A DNA stretch of 64,000 bases, from positions 351,689 to 415,688 of the forward strand of contig KZ627149.1 of the NCBI GenBank assembly GCA_002917775.1. The letters run 5' to 3'. Within the stretch, counting starts at the first letter, position 1. The number at the start of each line of letters is the position of its first letter. Positions 44,549 through 55,423 of this stretch are shown here, one piece after another. The notes beneath the pieces were generated by a model. That model was not told where the DNA came from and did not search any database. It saw only the letters and a list, made by a program, of their open reading frames with translations. This stretch comes from Glaciozyma antarctica PI12 (Eukaryota; Basidiomycota; Microbotryomycetes; Kriegeriales; Camptobasidiaceae). The position numbers and the translations under genes are program-made.

Positions 44549-46100
44549 CTAAATCTCCCTCCTCCCCTCCGCTCTCGCCGCCGCAAGCGAATACAACCTC
44601 TGCAGCACCTCGACCCTCTCCTCCCCACTCAACGAAGATCCCAACGCCGTAAGCGGTAGGATCTCATCGTCGTTCGACCCCGTGCGAGAAGGGAGAGGTC
44701 GAACACGACGTTCTCGCGCTGCAGCTTCGGCGATGGCGGCGGAGGTGGAGGTGGCGGAGATGGTCGGGTGGGGAGAAGGAGGGCAGAGGGAGGAGGCGGT
44801 GGGAGAGGCGCCGAGGGATGAGGCGGGGGTATCGATAGCAATTGAGGGGGTCGAAGAGCGCGGTGTGTTCGTCTCGGTCGATCCAGTCGTCGTAGCCGGC
44901 GCTTCGCCAGATCCCGCGTCGCGCGCTTGCGCTCTCCTTCGCCTCGCGAACCCGGCAAACGCTCCCTCGAACCCCTCCCTCCCCATCCCATCCACTGCGC
45001 GCTCCAGCTCCTCCCTAAACGCAGCCGGCGTCCTTCGTGCCCCCGCCACGCGTGCCGCATTAACTCGCTCAATATCCCTCGCCTCGTACGCCAACGCATC
45101 GCCAATCGTATCGGCGTTGACGCCTCGCGCGCGCCAGATCCCTTCGCCTCCCGTCCCAACCCTCTCGGGGAGGTCCTGAATCCGCCCGAGCGAATCAGCA
45201 AATTCTTCGTCGTCGTCGTCGCCGTCCGCATAGTCGTCCTGATCGATCCCCTCCTGCACCTCCCCGGCAGCTAAACGACGAGCAGGGACGCCCCACCGCC
45301 TCGACACGGACATATCCTCCTCGTCCGAGCTATCCGCGAAACTTTCCTCGACATCCATCATCCTCCTTGCCGCTGCCTGCGCCTCCGTCTCCGCTCGCCG
45401 CTCCGACAGCACTCGCCTCCGCGCCGCCCGCGCTTCGGCTTCCCCTGGCACCATCGGCAGCGCCGTACCAAAGAGAGCCTCGCGCGTAATCCTCCACGAG
45501 GAAGGCAAGTCTGCATCGTCTATCGAGTCGTCCTCGTCTCCCGGTCCGGCCTGGATCATCCTTGCGACTTCGAGGCGTGAGAGACCGCCTCTCTGATCGG
45601 TTGCGAGCCCTGAGCTTGCTGAAGGGGCTAGTCGGAGGGCGGCTTCGTATTCGGCAATGATGGAAGGATCGATGTTGTGGTGTCGAGGAGAAGGGGGGGA
45701 GAGGTCAAAAGCGTTGGTGGCGGTGATGTGGGAGGAGAGGGGGTGGGAGGTGAGTTGCGCGGAGGAGGGACGGGGTGGGCAGGGTCGACGGCTGGTGGTT
45801 TGCTGCGATGGGAGAGAGAGCGTCAGGAGGACTGATACGCGGGTCTTGGGGAGAACACACGTAGAGGAGTGCCTCGAATACCCTTCGTGAGGATTTATCG
45901 TCCGCGTCCAAATCCTTTACGAACTGCTCGTAGGAGGTGTTGCCTCCTCGTCGCCTGGGGTTGTCGAGAGCCGCGCCGCTGCATCCCCGACCAAGGTCAG
46001 CAACGGTTCGGCACGGCGGCTGGGGGAAAAGAACGTACAGCAAGATCTTTGTCTTTTCTAGCAGCAGGGCATCGTAGGCTGCTGGACTCCAGATCCCCAT
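44549..46100 (-). CDS. Orphan protein with acidic and Arg-rich regions, unknown function
   Basis: I do not recognise this protein. Three exons, 46039-46100, 45861-45978 and 44549-45802, join into 477 residues. It begins MGIWSPAAYDALLLEKTKIL, and the next exon has NTSYEQFVKDLDADDKSSRR then VFEALLYQ, likely a small folded helical domain. A Pro/Ser region follows, then EYEAALRLAPSASSGLATDQ. Next is a helical stretch (EAEARAARRRVLSERRAETE), acidic runs (DQDDYADGDDDDEEFAD), and another helix with DALAYEARDIERVNAARVAG. The end is SGEERVEVLQRLYSLAAARA. The alternation of charged helices and disorder fits a scaffold or nuclear/cytoplasmic adaptor. It diverges from the HMG-box gene with 290 bp between starts. 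Confidence 0.6.
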
Positions 46101-46390
46101 GCTGTTTGTGTCTTGCGGCGAAGGGATAGGTCGTTCGGATGGGACAAGGCCAGAGGGAGAGAAGGGAGGGCGGATGCGAGGAGAGAGTGTTTGACTGTGA
46201 GTTGGGGGAAGGGAGCGGGAGGGCGGAGCAGGCTCGCACCAAGTCAACAAATCTTTAATTTCTACCGGACTTGGTAAAATTAAATCATATATCTTCGCTT
46301 CGCCGCCTCATCCAGGCGCCCTCGCTCACAACGACAACACTCTCTCGGATCAAACTCGTCGACAGCAGTCTCCACCGTCCCATCGCAGCG

Positions 46391-47634
46391 ATGCTCAAGC
46401 GACTCCTACCCCAGCGAATCCCCTTTGCACCTACACGTTCCCTCTCCACCAGCGTGCCCCGCCTCCTCTCCACCACCCCCTCCCTCTCTCTCCCTCCCAA
46501 GAAGATCGGTACCCCCGCTAAACCCGCCAAGAAGGTCGCCGTCGCCAAGGGCAGCGTTGGATCGGGAAAGGGAGGGCGACAGGAGAAGGACGAGGCGGCC
46601 GCGAAGGCGAAACTGAGGCTCAAGGCCAAGGCGGAGAAGGAGAAGCTCAAGCTCAAGGCGGTCAAGGAGAAGGAGAAGCTCAAGAAGAAGAAGGAGACGG
46701 CGAAGAAGGCTGCTGTTCGTGGTGAGTTCGACCCCCCCCCCTCGACTGAGGGGATCACAACAACACGGAGCCGAAACTTACCCTTTGTTCTCTCCTTTCC
46801 CCCCTTCATTTCGCCCATGCTCAGCCAAGCCGAAGAAGAAGGTCACCGTCCCCAAGAAGCCCAGCACGCGCTCCCTGCTCCACCCTCCCAAGGCCCCCGG
46901 CAACGCCTGGACCGTTTTCTTCTCCGACTGGATCATCGTGCGTCCCCCCTTCCTTCCCAGCACCCTCACTCATCGCGTACCGACCGCAGAACCACAAGGC
47001 TTCCGTCCCAGCGGGAACGAAGCTCGCGAGCGTACCGACTCTTACGCGTGAAGCGGCGCCTCAGTACCACGCGCTCGGAGCGGACGAGCGAGCGCAGCTT
47101 CTTTCGCGCGTGCAGGAGGCGAGAGAGGCGTACCCTGCTACCCTCAAGGCGTGGAAGGATAGCTTGACGCCCGAGATGATCAAGGAGGAGAACTTGGTTA
47201 GGTTCAGGAGGAGGAAGTTGGGCCTGAGCAGTGCTCGCAAGCTGAGGTTGGATGAGGAGCCCAAGATGCCTTTGACTGGCTTTATGAGGTGCGCTTCGTT
47301 TTCCACGTGGGATCGGGGGACGGGAGCTGATCGATTTCGGATCTACAGGTTCGGCGTCGAGGCGCGCCGCACTCCTCAGGACCCTCCTATCAACGGCGTC
47401 AAGAACATTATCGAGCAGAGCAAGGTTATCGCAGCCGCCTGGCGCGCACTTGCTCCCGAGGAGCAGAAGGTGCGCTCTTTCCCATCTCGAGTTTGGCGCG
47501 TGCTGATATCTCGATTCTCGCAGGTGTACAAAGATGCGGGCGCGGAGGAGAAGGCGGTGTGGGTGGTCGCTAAGAAGGAGTTTGATGAGGCGCAGGAGGC
47601 GAAGAGTGCGTTGAGCAAGGAGGTTGAGGCCTGA
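46391..47634 (+). CDS. Mitochondrial HMG-box DNA-binding protein (Abf2/TFAM-like)
   Basis: Probable packaging factor of mitochondrial DNA. Five exons, 46391-46721, 46825-46937, 46990-47288, 47349-47469 and 47524-47634, give 324 residues. The N-terminus MLKRLLPQRIPFAPTRSLST is a typical import sequence. A lysine-rich helix (KAEKEKLKLKAVKEKEKLKK) follows, predicted as coiled coil. Two divergent HMG boxes are then visible. The first opens APGNAWTVFFSDWI and continues with YHALGADERAQLLSRVQEAR. The second has MPLTGFMRFGVEARR, then VIAAAWRALAPEEQKVYKDA. Two boxes plus an import signal match the Abf2/TFAM plan. The function is inferred from architecture; sequence identity to Abf2 is low. Confidence 0.82.
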
Positions 47635-48006
47635 GTCGTCCAGGAGGAATCGGATTTCGTACGCAGATAATTTGAGTGTTGCTGTGGACGTCGAGGGCGG
47701 GCTTTGGACTCTCTGCTCGATTGCTTTCTCTGCTCGGCTTGCTTCCAGTCTTGCTTTACTGCTTCGCCGTCGCCTGCTGCTCGCCGTCGTCTCTCGCAGG
47801 CGATGATGTCGCTAATCACGTGAAGTCGATTCATTCGAGGATCGTACATTCGTTCCGCGTAGCTGAGGCGAGTAGCAACGCTCTAGTCTACTCGCAGAAG
47901 CTAGCCGAATCCGTATCCTCAAGCAGAAGAGCGATTAGGCGAATCGGATTTGGCGCATCGCAACCAAAACTTCGCGCGAAAACAGCAGCGAGCACTTCGC
48001 CACCAT
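47635..48006. other. Intergenic between convergent genes
   Basis: About 370 bases holding the 3' flanks of the HMG-box gene and the leftward hydrolase. No gene seen. Confidence 0.4.
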
Positions 48007-48832
48007 CTACACTCCATCTACGTTTACCCCATGCCCGCCCGCTCCTCCCTCCAACCAGCGCATAACTCCATCAATCATCCCCCTCTTCCTCCCTCCCCAA
48101 ATATGATCCGCACCCTCAACCTCCAGCACCTCCACCCCTCCTCCTGTCTCCCTCAACCTCTCCCCCCATCCTCTATACCTCTCCACCCCCGTGAACTGGT
48201 CCTCGTCTCCCCAAACCAGCAACCACCTCTCCCTCTCTCCACTCTCCCCCTCCCCCATCGCACGCTCCCCACCACTCCGTACCCGTTCCTCCAACCCCCT
48301 CACGAAAGGCCCCGACCTAAACCCCGTGAGAGCCCAAAGGACTGAAAGCGGGTACGAAAGAAGGAGGTACGACGTCGTGACCCCCTCCACCGGCGGACAG
48401 ATAGACGCAGCGAGAGCGCCGAAAGAGTATCCAGCTAGCAGGACGTGGGTCGGACTGAAGGGGAGGAGGAGGGTGGTGAGGAGGGCTGCGTAGTCATTCG
48501 CTTCGGGGATCCCGCTGCGCTCGTTAGCTCTCGTACACAGGGAGAGAGAAGGGGAGGACGCACGAGAAGGACGCACTCCCCCCACTCGCTCCAGCGCCTC
48601 GCGCATCATACGTGACCACCCCCCATCCACGCGCAAGAAGGGCATCGGCGAGGGAGAGGACGACGTGGTCTACGCTGGAGCCGCCTAAGCGGCCGAGAGG
48701 GTGGGCGATGAGAGCTAGGGAGGTGGGGGTACTGGGGGAGGGGAGGCGGAGGGTGTAGGAGAGGGAAGGGGTGGTGGTGGTTAGGAGGTGCTGGGTGAGG
48801 GGGTAGGAGGGAGAGGGGGAGGGTGGGAGCAT
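48007..48832 (-). CDS. Alpha/beta hydrolase with complete catalytic triad
   Basis: Two exons, 48564-48832 and 48007-48514, give 258 residues from the start MLPPSPSPSYPLTQHLL; an upstream in-frame ATG at 48901 is possible. The fold of a small cytosolic serine hydrolase is clear: LALIAHPLGRLGGSSVDHVV (oxyanion region), WGVVTYDARGAGASGGSASF, the nucleophile elbow VLLAGYSFGALAAS (G-Y-S-F-G), the acid in LLVWGDEDQFTG, and the histidine in EGADHIWGG. Unlike the hydrolase at 22.8-23.8 kb, all three catalytic residues lie in the open frame. This resembles the YOR/dienelactone-type hydrolases that act on small esters; the substrate is unknown. It diverges from the ThuA-like gene by about 100 bp. Confidence 0.85.
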
Positions 48833-48936
48833 GGGAGGAAGGAGAGCCGGGAGGGCGTCGAGGAGGGAGAGATGCCCCCGCGCTGGTCTCCTTCCTACCA
48901 TCCACTCCGTTCGCTCAGCTGCTTGATAGCTTCAGG

Positions 48937-50416
48937 ATGCTGCTCAGATCCACAGCAAGGTACGCTCTCCCATGACCCAACCGCGCTTTCCAGCTGACAG
49001 CCCGCCACAGACCATCTCCCGCACCTCTCCTCCCGCACCTTGACCACAGCACTCCTGCTCCTATCCACCCCCGCTCTCTCCCAAACCCCCGAGATCCTCA
49101 TCTACTCCCGTACAGCTGGTTTTCGGCACGACAGGTCCGTCCCCTCTCTCCCCGCCGTACCCTCCTCTCACTCCTCGCAGCATCCCTACCGCTATAGACG
49201 CGCTACGAACCATCGGCGAGAGCACAGGACTGTTTGAGCCGACTTTCTCGGAGGATCCAGAGCTCTTTACCGGATCTCCACTCGCGAGGTTCAGCGCCAT
49301 AGCCTTCCTCTCGAATTCGGACGAGGTGCTTGATGCCGAGAGTCAGGCGGCGTTCAAGGAGTGGTTAGAGGGTGGTGGAGGTACGTTCGGTGCGGGGTGA
49401 TGTGGGTGCGGCTGATGTGGGTGGCAGGATTGATTGGGTTGCATGCGGCGACGGCGTGCTTGTTTGAGAATCAGGCGTTTGGAGTGGCGATGGGGAGTTG
49501 GTTCGATTATCATCCTACGATTCAGGAGACGGTGCGTAACTATCATCTCAGTATGCGTGGGGAAGGCTCATCCCCTCTCCTAGACCTTCACGAAACTGGT
49601 CTCCCATCCAACAATCGACATGCTCCCTGATCGCTACACGTGAGCCCTCCTCTCCTACCCTGCTTGCTCCCTCCTTACCCCCTCTTAAAAGCTACGTCGA
49701 AGAGGTCTACAACTTCCGCTCAGATCCTCGCGACGTGAACGCGACCGTCCTCCTCTCCGTCGATCCAGCGTCCTACGAAGACGCCCAGATCGGGACGCGC
49801 CCTTATTATCAAGGAACTGGAAACCCTATTGCGTGGCTGAGGGATTCACCGGTGGATCTGGGGAATGGGACGGGGGATGGGGTTATGACTGGGAGGATGT
49901 GGATGACGAGGTGCGTTCGTTCCTCGGCGTGCTTTCGCTGTGTGGCTGACTCACTCGTTCGCAGTTTGGGGTAGGCTTTCGGCTGTTTGAGGTTTTGTGG
50001 TGCGTTGCTATGCTAACTTCTCTTCGCTGCAGGCACACGAACGAGACTTGGGAGAGCGACCTCCATTTGGCGCACGTTACGGCCGGGTACGCCTTTTCTC
50101 TCCTCGCGCTTGAGATATCGCTAAACTCGTGCGCAGGATCAAATGGGTTCTTGAGGGATCATCGTGCGGACTCCTCGCGCCTTTCGCAGCGAGTCACCTA
50201 ACTCTTCCTCTCCGCAGGCTCGCTGCCAATGCAAGCGACACGACGACCACGCGCTCGAGCGAAGGTCCACCCACCTCGGTTACCGCTTCCTCGACCTCCA
50301 GCGCGGTCGCAGCCACCACCACACCGTCATCCGGAGCCGCCGCGACGGTCGGGAGGTGGACGCTAGGCGGAGGAATGGTCGCGGGAGCAGCGGGGGTCGC
50401 AGCGTTGATTATGTAG
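48937..50416 (+). CDS. Secreted ThuA-like domain protein with GPI-anchor-type tail
   Basis: Exons: 48937-48959, 49011-49134, 49181-49380, 49428-49531, 49584-49639, 49692-49910, 49965-49970, 50033-50086, 50137-50163 and 50218-50416. A hydrophobic signal (TTALLLLSTPALSQ) leads into the ThuA fold: EILIYSRTAGFRHDSIPTAI, FSAIAFLSNSDEVLD, GLIGLHAATACL, YNFRSDPRDVNATVLLSVD and MWMTSLGHTNETW. Family members bind or process sugars; the role here is unknown. After a Ser/Thr-rich spacer the protein ends in a hydrophobic tail (GGGMVAGAAGVAALIM), as GPI-anchored wall proteins do. The exon sum is one base over a multiple of three. An extra base near 49036 would explain why the signal peptide is out of frame with the only good ATG, so the start is uncertain. 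Confidence 0.75.
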
Positions 50417-51169
50417 CTGTGAATCGATGGACAGTATTGTACAGCCTCCGTTCTTGCGCGGCGAGATTCGACAAAGAAAGTCGCGAAGTGCGTCCTTTCT
50501 CGCGTCGCGTCGCGTTCTTCTGGACACGCTTTTCTCCTCCTTCTCTTTCGCTCTTCCTACGAGGGCGTTGCAGGAGTAGCTGGTAGTTAAGCTTTAGCTA
50601 CAGGTTGCTCTTCACGCGCTCAGACCCTGGTCGGAAAGAAATTATCGCGTTCTCATCACATCGCGCGCGCCGACCGTTGGAGTTGACGCCGATCTCGCCA
50701 AAAAGCTTTCTCTCTCTCTCTCTCTCTCCCACCTCCCTCGTCGTTCTCAACCAGCAAGTCCTCCCCTTCCCTTCCTTCGGCCAGTCCGGACTCCCACTCC
50801 TCTCGAAACGCCAACAGAGGTTCGTGCTCCCTCAGAGTCGTCTGCGTATCTCTGCAGCTAGCTGAACGCTTTCCTCTGCAGCCGTGCTCTTCTCCGACCT
50901 CTCTCTCCCACCGTTCCCAGTGTCTCCCCGAGTTGATCTCACCCACCCACGACCGCCTGTCCCACGACCGCCTCTCCCAACTCCCCTCGTCCAAACTCCC
51001 CTCGACCAAACGACCACTCTCTCAGCCCTCGCCACGCTCCCCTGCATCTCCGCCCACTCGCCTCGCTTCGTCCATATCCCCGCTCACCACTCGCACGCTC
51101 CCCAGGACAGGGAAGAGGACGAACGCTCGCTCTGCTGGACAGGCGACCGTTCGTTGTGATACCGAGTAT
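50417..51169. other. Intergenic / unresolved 5' part of the DPBB gene
   Basis: About 750 bases that must hold the promoter and first exon(s) of the following secreted protein. No ATG in frame with it occurs from about 50640 to 51169, so I cannot place its signal peptide. A CT dinucleotide run lies at 50709-50728. Confidence 0.4.
50709..50728. repeat. CT dinucleotide microsatellite
   Basis: About ten consecutive TC units in the pyrimidine-rich leader region upstream of the DPBB gene. Confidence 0.85.
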
Positions 51170-52312
51170 ATGTGGAGCCTTTGCGATGGGGATAACTGTA
51201 CGGCCATGGGAGGAGTGGCAGGTGCGTTCTTATTTTGAACGGCGAGGAGGGGAGAGCTGACGAGTGTGCAGCTGGAACTGCCTGTGTGAACGGAGCAATC
51301 ACTTGGGCCGATAACGGCAAGGTTGCTGGGGTACGTTTCTGAGACGGTTTTCAGGGAAGAGGACTAACAGATATTGCAGGCTGATGCTGGAGGTGCTGCT
51401 GTTACCGAGGCACTGAACCAAGCACTGGATCCTTCGACCCCTGCACCAAAGCCGACGTCGACCTCAGCGCCGAAACCCACGGAGGAGGTTCTTTCCACGT
51501 TCACCAAGCCCATCACCGCTTCGAAGGAGTCGGCCGCGCCCGAACCGACCTCGAGTTCTCGCGTCGCCGTCGTCGCAGCCGTCTCGACTTCCTCCCGCGC
51601 TCCTCCCTCGTCGTCCCGCGCTCCCTCCTCGTCGACATACACTCCCCCCGCCTCTTCCTCCAAACCTGTCGTCCATCAACTCGTCGCAACGTCGTCTTCC
51701 GCACCTCCCCTTGCTCCGGCCACCTCTTCCACCGCTCCGTCCACCTCCTGCACCGACTCATCGATCCCAGCGGTAATTCCTTCAGTGGCTACGCCAGCTT
51801 CTACGACCAAGGTACGCCTCGTTGACTGCGCCAGCTTCTTGACCGAGCTGAATACAAGTACATCAGGTGGCGCCTACGGAGCGTGCGGTCGTATCTCCCA
51901 GGACTCTGAGAACGTCGTCGCTCTTGCCATCGCCCGCGTACGTCCCCTCCACTTGCTTCCCACTTCACCAGTACTCATCCATCCCGCGAGCAGTACGGTA
52001 CCGGCTCCAACAACGCCCCCGATTGCGGTCGTCAAGTCAGCATCACGAACAAGGCGAACGGTTCGTCGTCCTCTCCCTCTGCGAAGGAACAACGACTGAC
52101 TCTCTCTTCCTTACAGGCAAGACTACCACCGCGACCGTGCAAGACGCCTGCCCCGGGTCTGTCCCTCTCTCCTTTCGCACGCAGCAAACTGACTCTCCGT
52201 ACTATCCAGATGCAGGACCTATGACTCGCTCGACCTCTCGAGGGCTGCGTTCGCCGCCATCGGCGACTTCGACACCGGGATCCTGGAGATCGAATGGAGC
52301 TTCACTTCGTAA
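51170..52312 (+). CDS. Ser/Thr-rich secreted protein with C-terminal double-psi beta-barrel (RlpA/barwin/expansin-like), 5' end uncertain
   Basis: Exons: about 51170-51221, 51272-51330, 51380-51937, 51994-52060, 52117-52156 and 52216-52312, giving 290 residues from MWSLCDGDNC. The Cys-containing N-terminal module (CDTEYMWSLCDGDN, AGTACVNGAITWADN) is followed by about 130 residues of Ser/Thr/Pro, surely O-mannosylated. The DPBB then reads GGAYGACGRISQDSENVVAL, YGTGSNNAPDCGRQVSITN, KTTTATVQDACPG and TYDSLDLSRAAFAAIGDFD. That is the layout of fungal expansin/cerato-platanin-like wall proteins, which loosen or bind polysaccharide without hydrolysis. A signal peptide is expected but not visible. 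CDTEY upstream of 51170 is open, so the true start lies further 5'. Confidence 0.75.
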
Positions 52313-52983
52313 CAAACCTCGTTTGTAGACTTTTTGAGCTGTCGAGCACCTGCTGGGCGGGTTCGACGTCGCAATTGCATTGTTTGCTTAGGAATCGCGT
52401 TGATGGGGTGGTGAGGATGCGTAGGGAGCGAGAAGCGTTGCGAGAGAGGGAGCGAGCCTTGCTCCTCGTGAAGAAAGTGGACTCGCGAGCGCCGGAACGA
52501 GACGCTTGATGAAGCGGATTCGGGGGACGCGTCGTCGTGAGCTGAATGTGCTGTCTTGAGGCGTTCATCGACAACGACGAAATGTGGAGTGGGTTCAGGA
52601 ACGCCAGGGGAGGAGAGCGAGAGATCGAAAGGGACGGAGGGAGGGGTTGAAGCGTCGTACGGTTGAAGCAGCCCACGAAAGCACTCCTTCACTGGCTAGC
52701 ACTTTGAAGAAGCTGAGCAGAATGGCGAAGGAGCGCAAATTGAAGCAGCCTTCGGCGCACGGGAGCTCGAGAGGAGTGGGCAGCAGCTGGGCTCTTGCAG
52801 CTACCCAGCTGAGGTTGCATTGCCCTCCGTCCTGGCGAGCTAACCAGCCATCTGAAGCGCACGGCTGTGCGTCTGCACCACAGATCGCACGTCAGCTCTC
52901 CTCCCACCCCCTGGGGGTCGATTCGCAGCTCACCTTGGCTTCATCGTCGGACCTCTCATCCCCTCCTGCGCGCCTCCCAAGCT
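52313..52983. other. Intergenic between convergent genes, no gene seen
   Basis: About 670 bases holding the 3' flanks of the DPBB gene and the small leftward membrane gene. Open frames on both strands are Arg/Ser-rich chance frames. Confidence 0.4.
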
Positions 52984-53348
52984 CTAATACTCATCGTCCC
53001 TCCCCAGCGCGTCCATCTCAAAGCCCTCAGCCCCTCCTCTCCCACTCTCAAAGCCCGTCCAGCCTCTCGAGCTCCGTCCAGGTCCCAGTGGCTCGCGGTA
53101 GCCAGCTCCTCCTCGATCCCATTGGTTACTGGAAGTAGCGCGGTAGTGGCTTGCGAGGAAAGAGCGGGCTAGGCGGATGAGAGGGGGGCCGGCGCATGTG
53201 GACAGGACTGTGTGGAGAGGTCAGCGGGGGAAGAGGGAGGAGGGGGAGAGGGGGAGAGGGGGAGAAGGGGCGACGAACAGAGGTAGACGACCCAGCTTGT
53301 GACGAGGAGCACGACGCAGAGGATCAACCACCAGAGCGAAGCCTCCAT
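52984..53348 (-). CDS. Small two-exon membrane protein, unknown function
   Basis: I do not recognise it. Exon 1 is 53279-53348, the intron is 53208-53278 (donor gttcgt, branch ctgac, acceptor cacag), and exon 2 is 52984-53207. Together they give exactly 97 residues. It starts MEASLWWLILCVVLLVTSWV, a strong membrane helix or uncleaved signal anchor, continues VYLFLSTCAGPPLIRLARSF, and ends in a hydrophilic Gly/Arg tail (RDDEY). Without splicing the frame would run into low-complexity sequence, so the short intron is what reveals the gene. It diverges from the helical orphan gene by 241 bp. Its reality rests on the intron quality and the transmembrane segment. Confidence 0.55.
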
Positions 53349-53589
53349 CGCGGTGCCGGTCCAAGGAGCTGAGGAGGAGGTCAAGAGAGGACCCGCTGGC
53401 GCCAGCGAACTCGCCTCTTTGTCTCCTGCCTTCCCCCCCACAGCTTCTGCTTCGGGCTTGCTGAGCTCTGGATCTGCTTTGTAGGAGTACTCAGAACCTG
53501 GGTCGCGCGCCTTGTGCCTGCAAAGGACCTGCTCGAAGAACCTGCTCCCGCACCGCCGCCTTCCCAAGGACGGACTCCTCGGCAGCGCT

Positions 53590-55259
53590 ATGGGCACAGA
53601 TCCCTCGTTTTCAGCAGCTCTCCCTCCCCCACAACGTTGTGTACCACGACCCGAGAGCCATGCTCCGGAGGCAGCCTTCTCCACAGCTGAGAGCTCCGTC
53701 TCCTCTAGGCTTGCACGGCGACGGAGTTGCGTCGCTACCGCGTCCGGAGCTGGGGAGCTGACCGTTCGCGCACTGCAGTTCAACCGCCAGCCGACGCGCT
53801 CGACCTCAGCTCCACCAGTCTCGCTCGCAACACCAGCTCGCCCTCCCTCGCCTGGCCCAGCTCCTCTGCGACCGCCCGTCAAGGTACGCTCCAGCCTCGT
53901 TCCTGCTTCCTTCGCCCCGCCCTCCCGTCCATCTCCATTCGTACCGTAGAGCTGAACTCTTTCTGCAGACCGCGCGGCGAAACTCGAGGCAGGAACTGCT
54001 CAAGATCGATTGCCACGAGCTGCAGCAGCTGATCGTACACGTCGCTGGGGAGCTGTCGCGACTGGTGAGTCTCGCAGGCGCGGGAAGGGAAATTGAGACT
54101 GATTGGGTGAGCTTCGCAGGTGCGGGCGTTGGTGAAGATTGAGATCAGGATTGGCAGGATGTGGAGCGTTCCTCGGAGGGCTTGTCGTGTGGCCGTCAAG
54201 GACGTCGTCTTGAGGTGAGCTCCTCACCAGTCGTGTCGACTCCGTTACCGACCTGACGCGCGCAGGTTCACTGCGAACTCAGCCTACTTGGGCCGGTGTC
54301 TCTACGCGATGTGCGTTCGTTTCTCTGCGAAGCCACTGACTCAAAACTAACAACTAACTCCTCCAGCTCGTTCGCCTCCCGCAAGATACTCAACTATGTT
54401 GGTTCCACCATCAAGGAGACTCAGTAAGTCGTCCCTTTTTCTCGTAAGCGAACCAACTCACCGTTTCCTCGTGCAGTGGACTGCGAGACTTTTCGGCGAT
54501 TCAGGACGTCAAACCCGTCGTCGACGAGCTGCGACTTCTCCAAGCTCACTGGTCCGCGCTCACCAAGTCCGAGGAGACGTACGGCGAGGTCCTCTCCGAT
54601 GCGTCGTTGGTGCTCGAAGAGGCCATGGATCCTGATAACTTAGAGCGTGAGTCGCTCTCCAGTTCGTGCATTGTGACCGACTCAGTTTCACTCGAGCAGC
54701 TACCGCGTCTTCAGTTTCCAAAGAGATCAAGGAGCTCGCCGACGCGCACCTTTCGCTCGAGCTGTGCTATCGCAAAGTGCGTTTGATTCCTCGTTTCTCG
54801 CAACCGATTCTCAACGAAAGTTCTCCTTCGCAGGTTGCTTCCTGCTTTGTCGACCTCGCCATCACGGACTGGAAACCTCCCGTGCGGTCTCTCCTGCGCT
54901 CCTCTTCGACCGCTAGCTAACACGCGCCTGAAAGATCCTCTCCCCCGAAGACGTCAAGCTCGCAGCATCAGGCTGGAATGAAATCGAGGCGACTGTAAGC
55001 CTTCGCAACCTCACTTTTTCGACCCCTCGCTCAACCTCGCTCGCAGGCACTGGCAGCTGCTACAACGGTCCGCAGGAGCACGCAAGCGCTTCTCGAGCAG
55101 ACTGTATCGGGAGGGTTCATGTCAAAGGATGAGGGGGAGAAGGCTTTGGCCAGCTTGTCGTCGGGAGTGGTAGGGATTCAGACGTCGGGCGCGGCAGCGA
55201 GTGGGAGCGAGTTGGTGAGGGCTTCGACGACTTTGGGCTGGCGAGGGAGTGAGGAGTAA
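53590..55259 (+). CDS. Orphan, mostly alpha-helical protein
   Basis: I do not recognise this family. Ten exons, 53590-53883, 53969-54064, 54120-54214, 54266-54310, 54367-54423, 54477-54646, 54700-54776, 54834-54881, 54935-54994 and 55047-55259, sum exactly to 384 residues. The first 100 residues are a Ser/Pro/Arg-rich disordered lead (MGTDPSFSAALPPPQRCVPR). The rest is helical: ELLKIDCHELQQLIVHVAGE, VKIEIRIGRMWSVPRR, YAISFASRKILNYVGSTIKE, VVDELRLLQAHWSALTKSEE, EIKELADAHLSLELCYRKV, GWNEIEATALAAATTVRRST. Many small, evenly phased introns and an intact frame argue for a real conserved gene. It could be a coiled-coil membrane-associated or tethering factor, but nothing fixes that. Confidence 0.7.
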
Positions 55260-55423
55260 TTCCGTAGTCGTGCAGCAATCAACATAGGGCGATCTGCCTA
55301 CAGGACTGCAGCTCTCGGTCTTCGGCGCCTGCTAAACTAAACAAACTTCTTTCGCATTAACCCCCCTCTGCAAATCCTCTCCTCCCGTCCCCATATCGCC
55401 TCGTTCCTCGCTCCTCGAATCTC

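Noticed and set aside
53169-53882. 237-codon leftward frame treated as one gene
   Set aside because: Only its membrane segment is supported, as part of a two-exon small gene; the rest is antisense to the first exon of the helical orphan.
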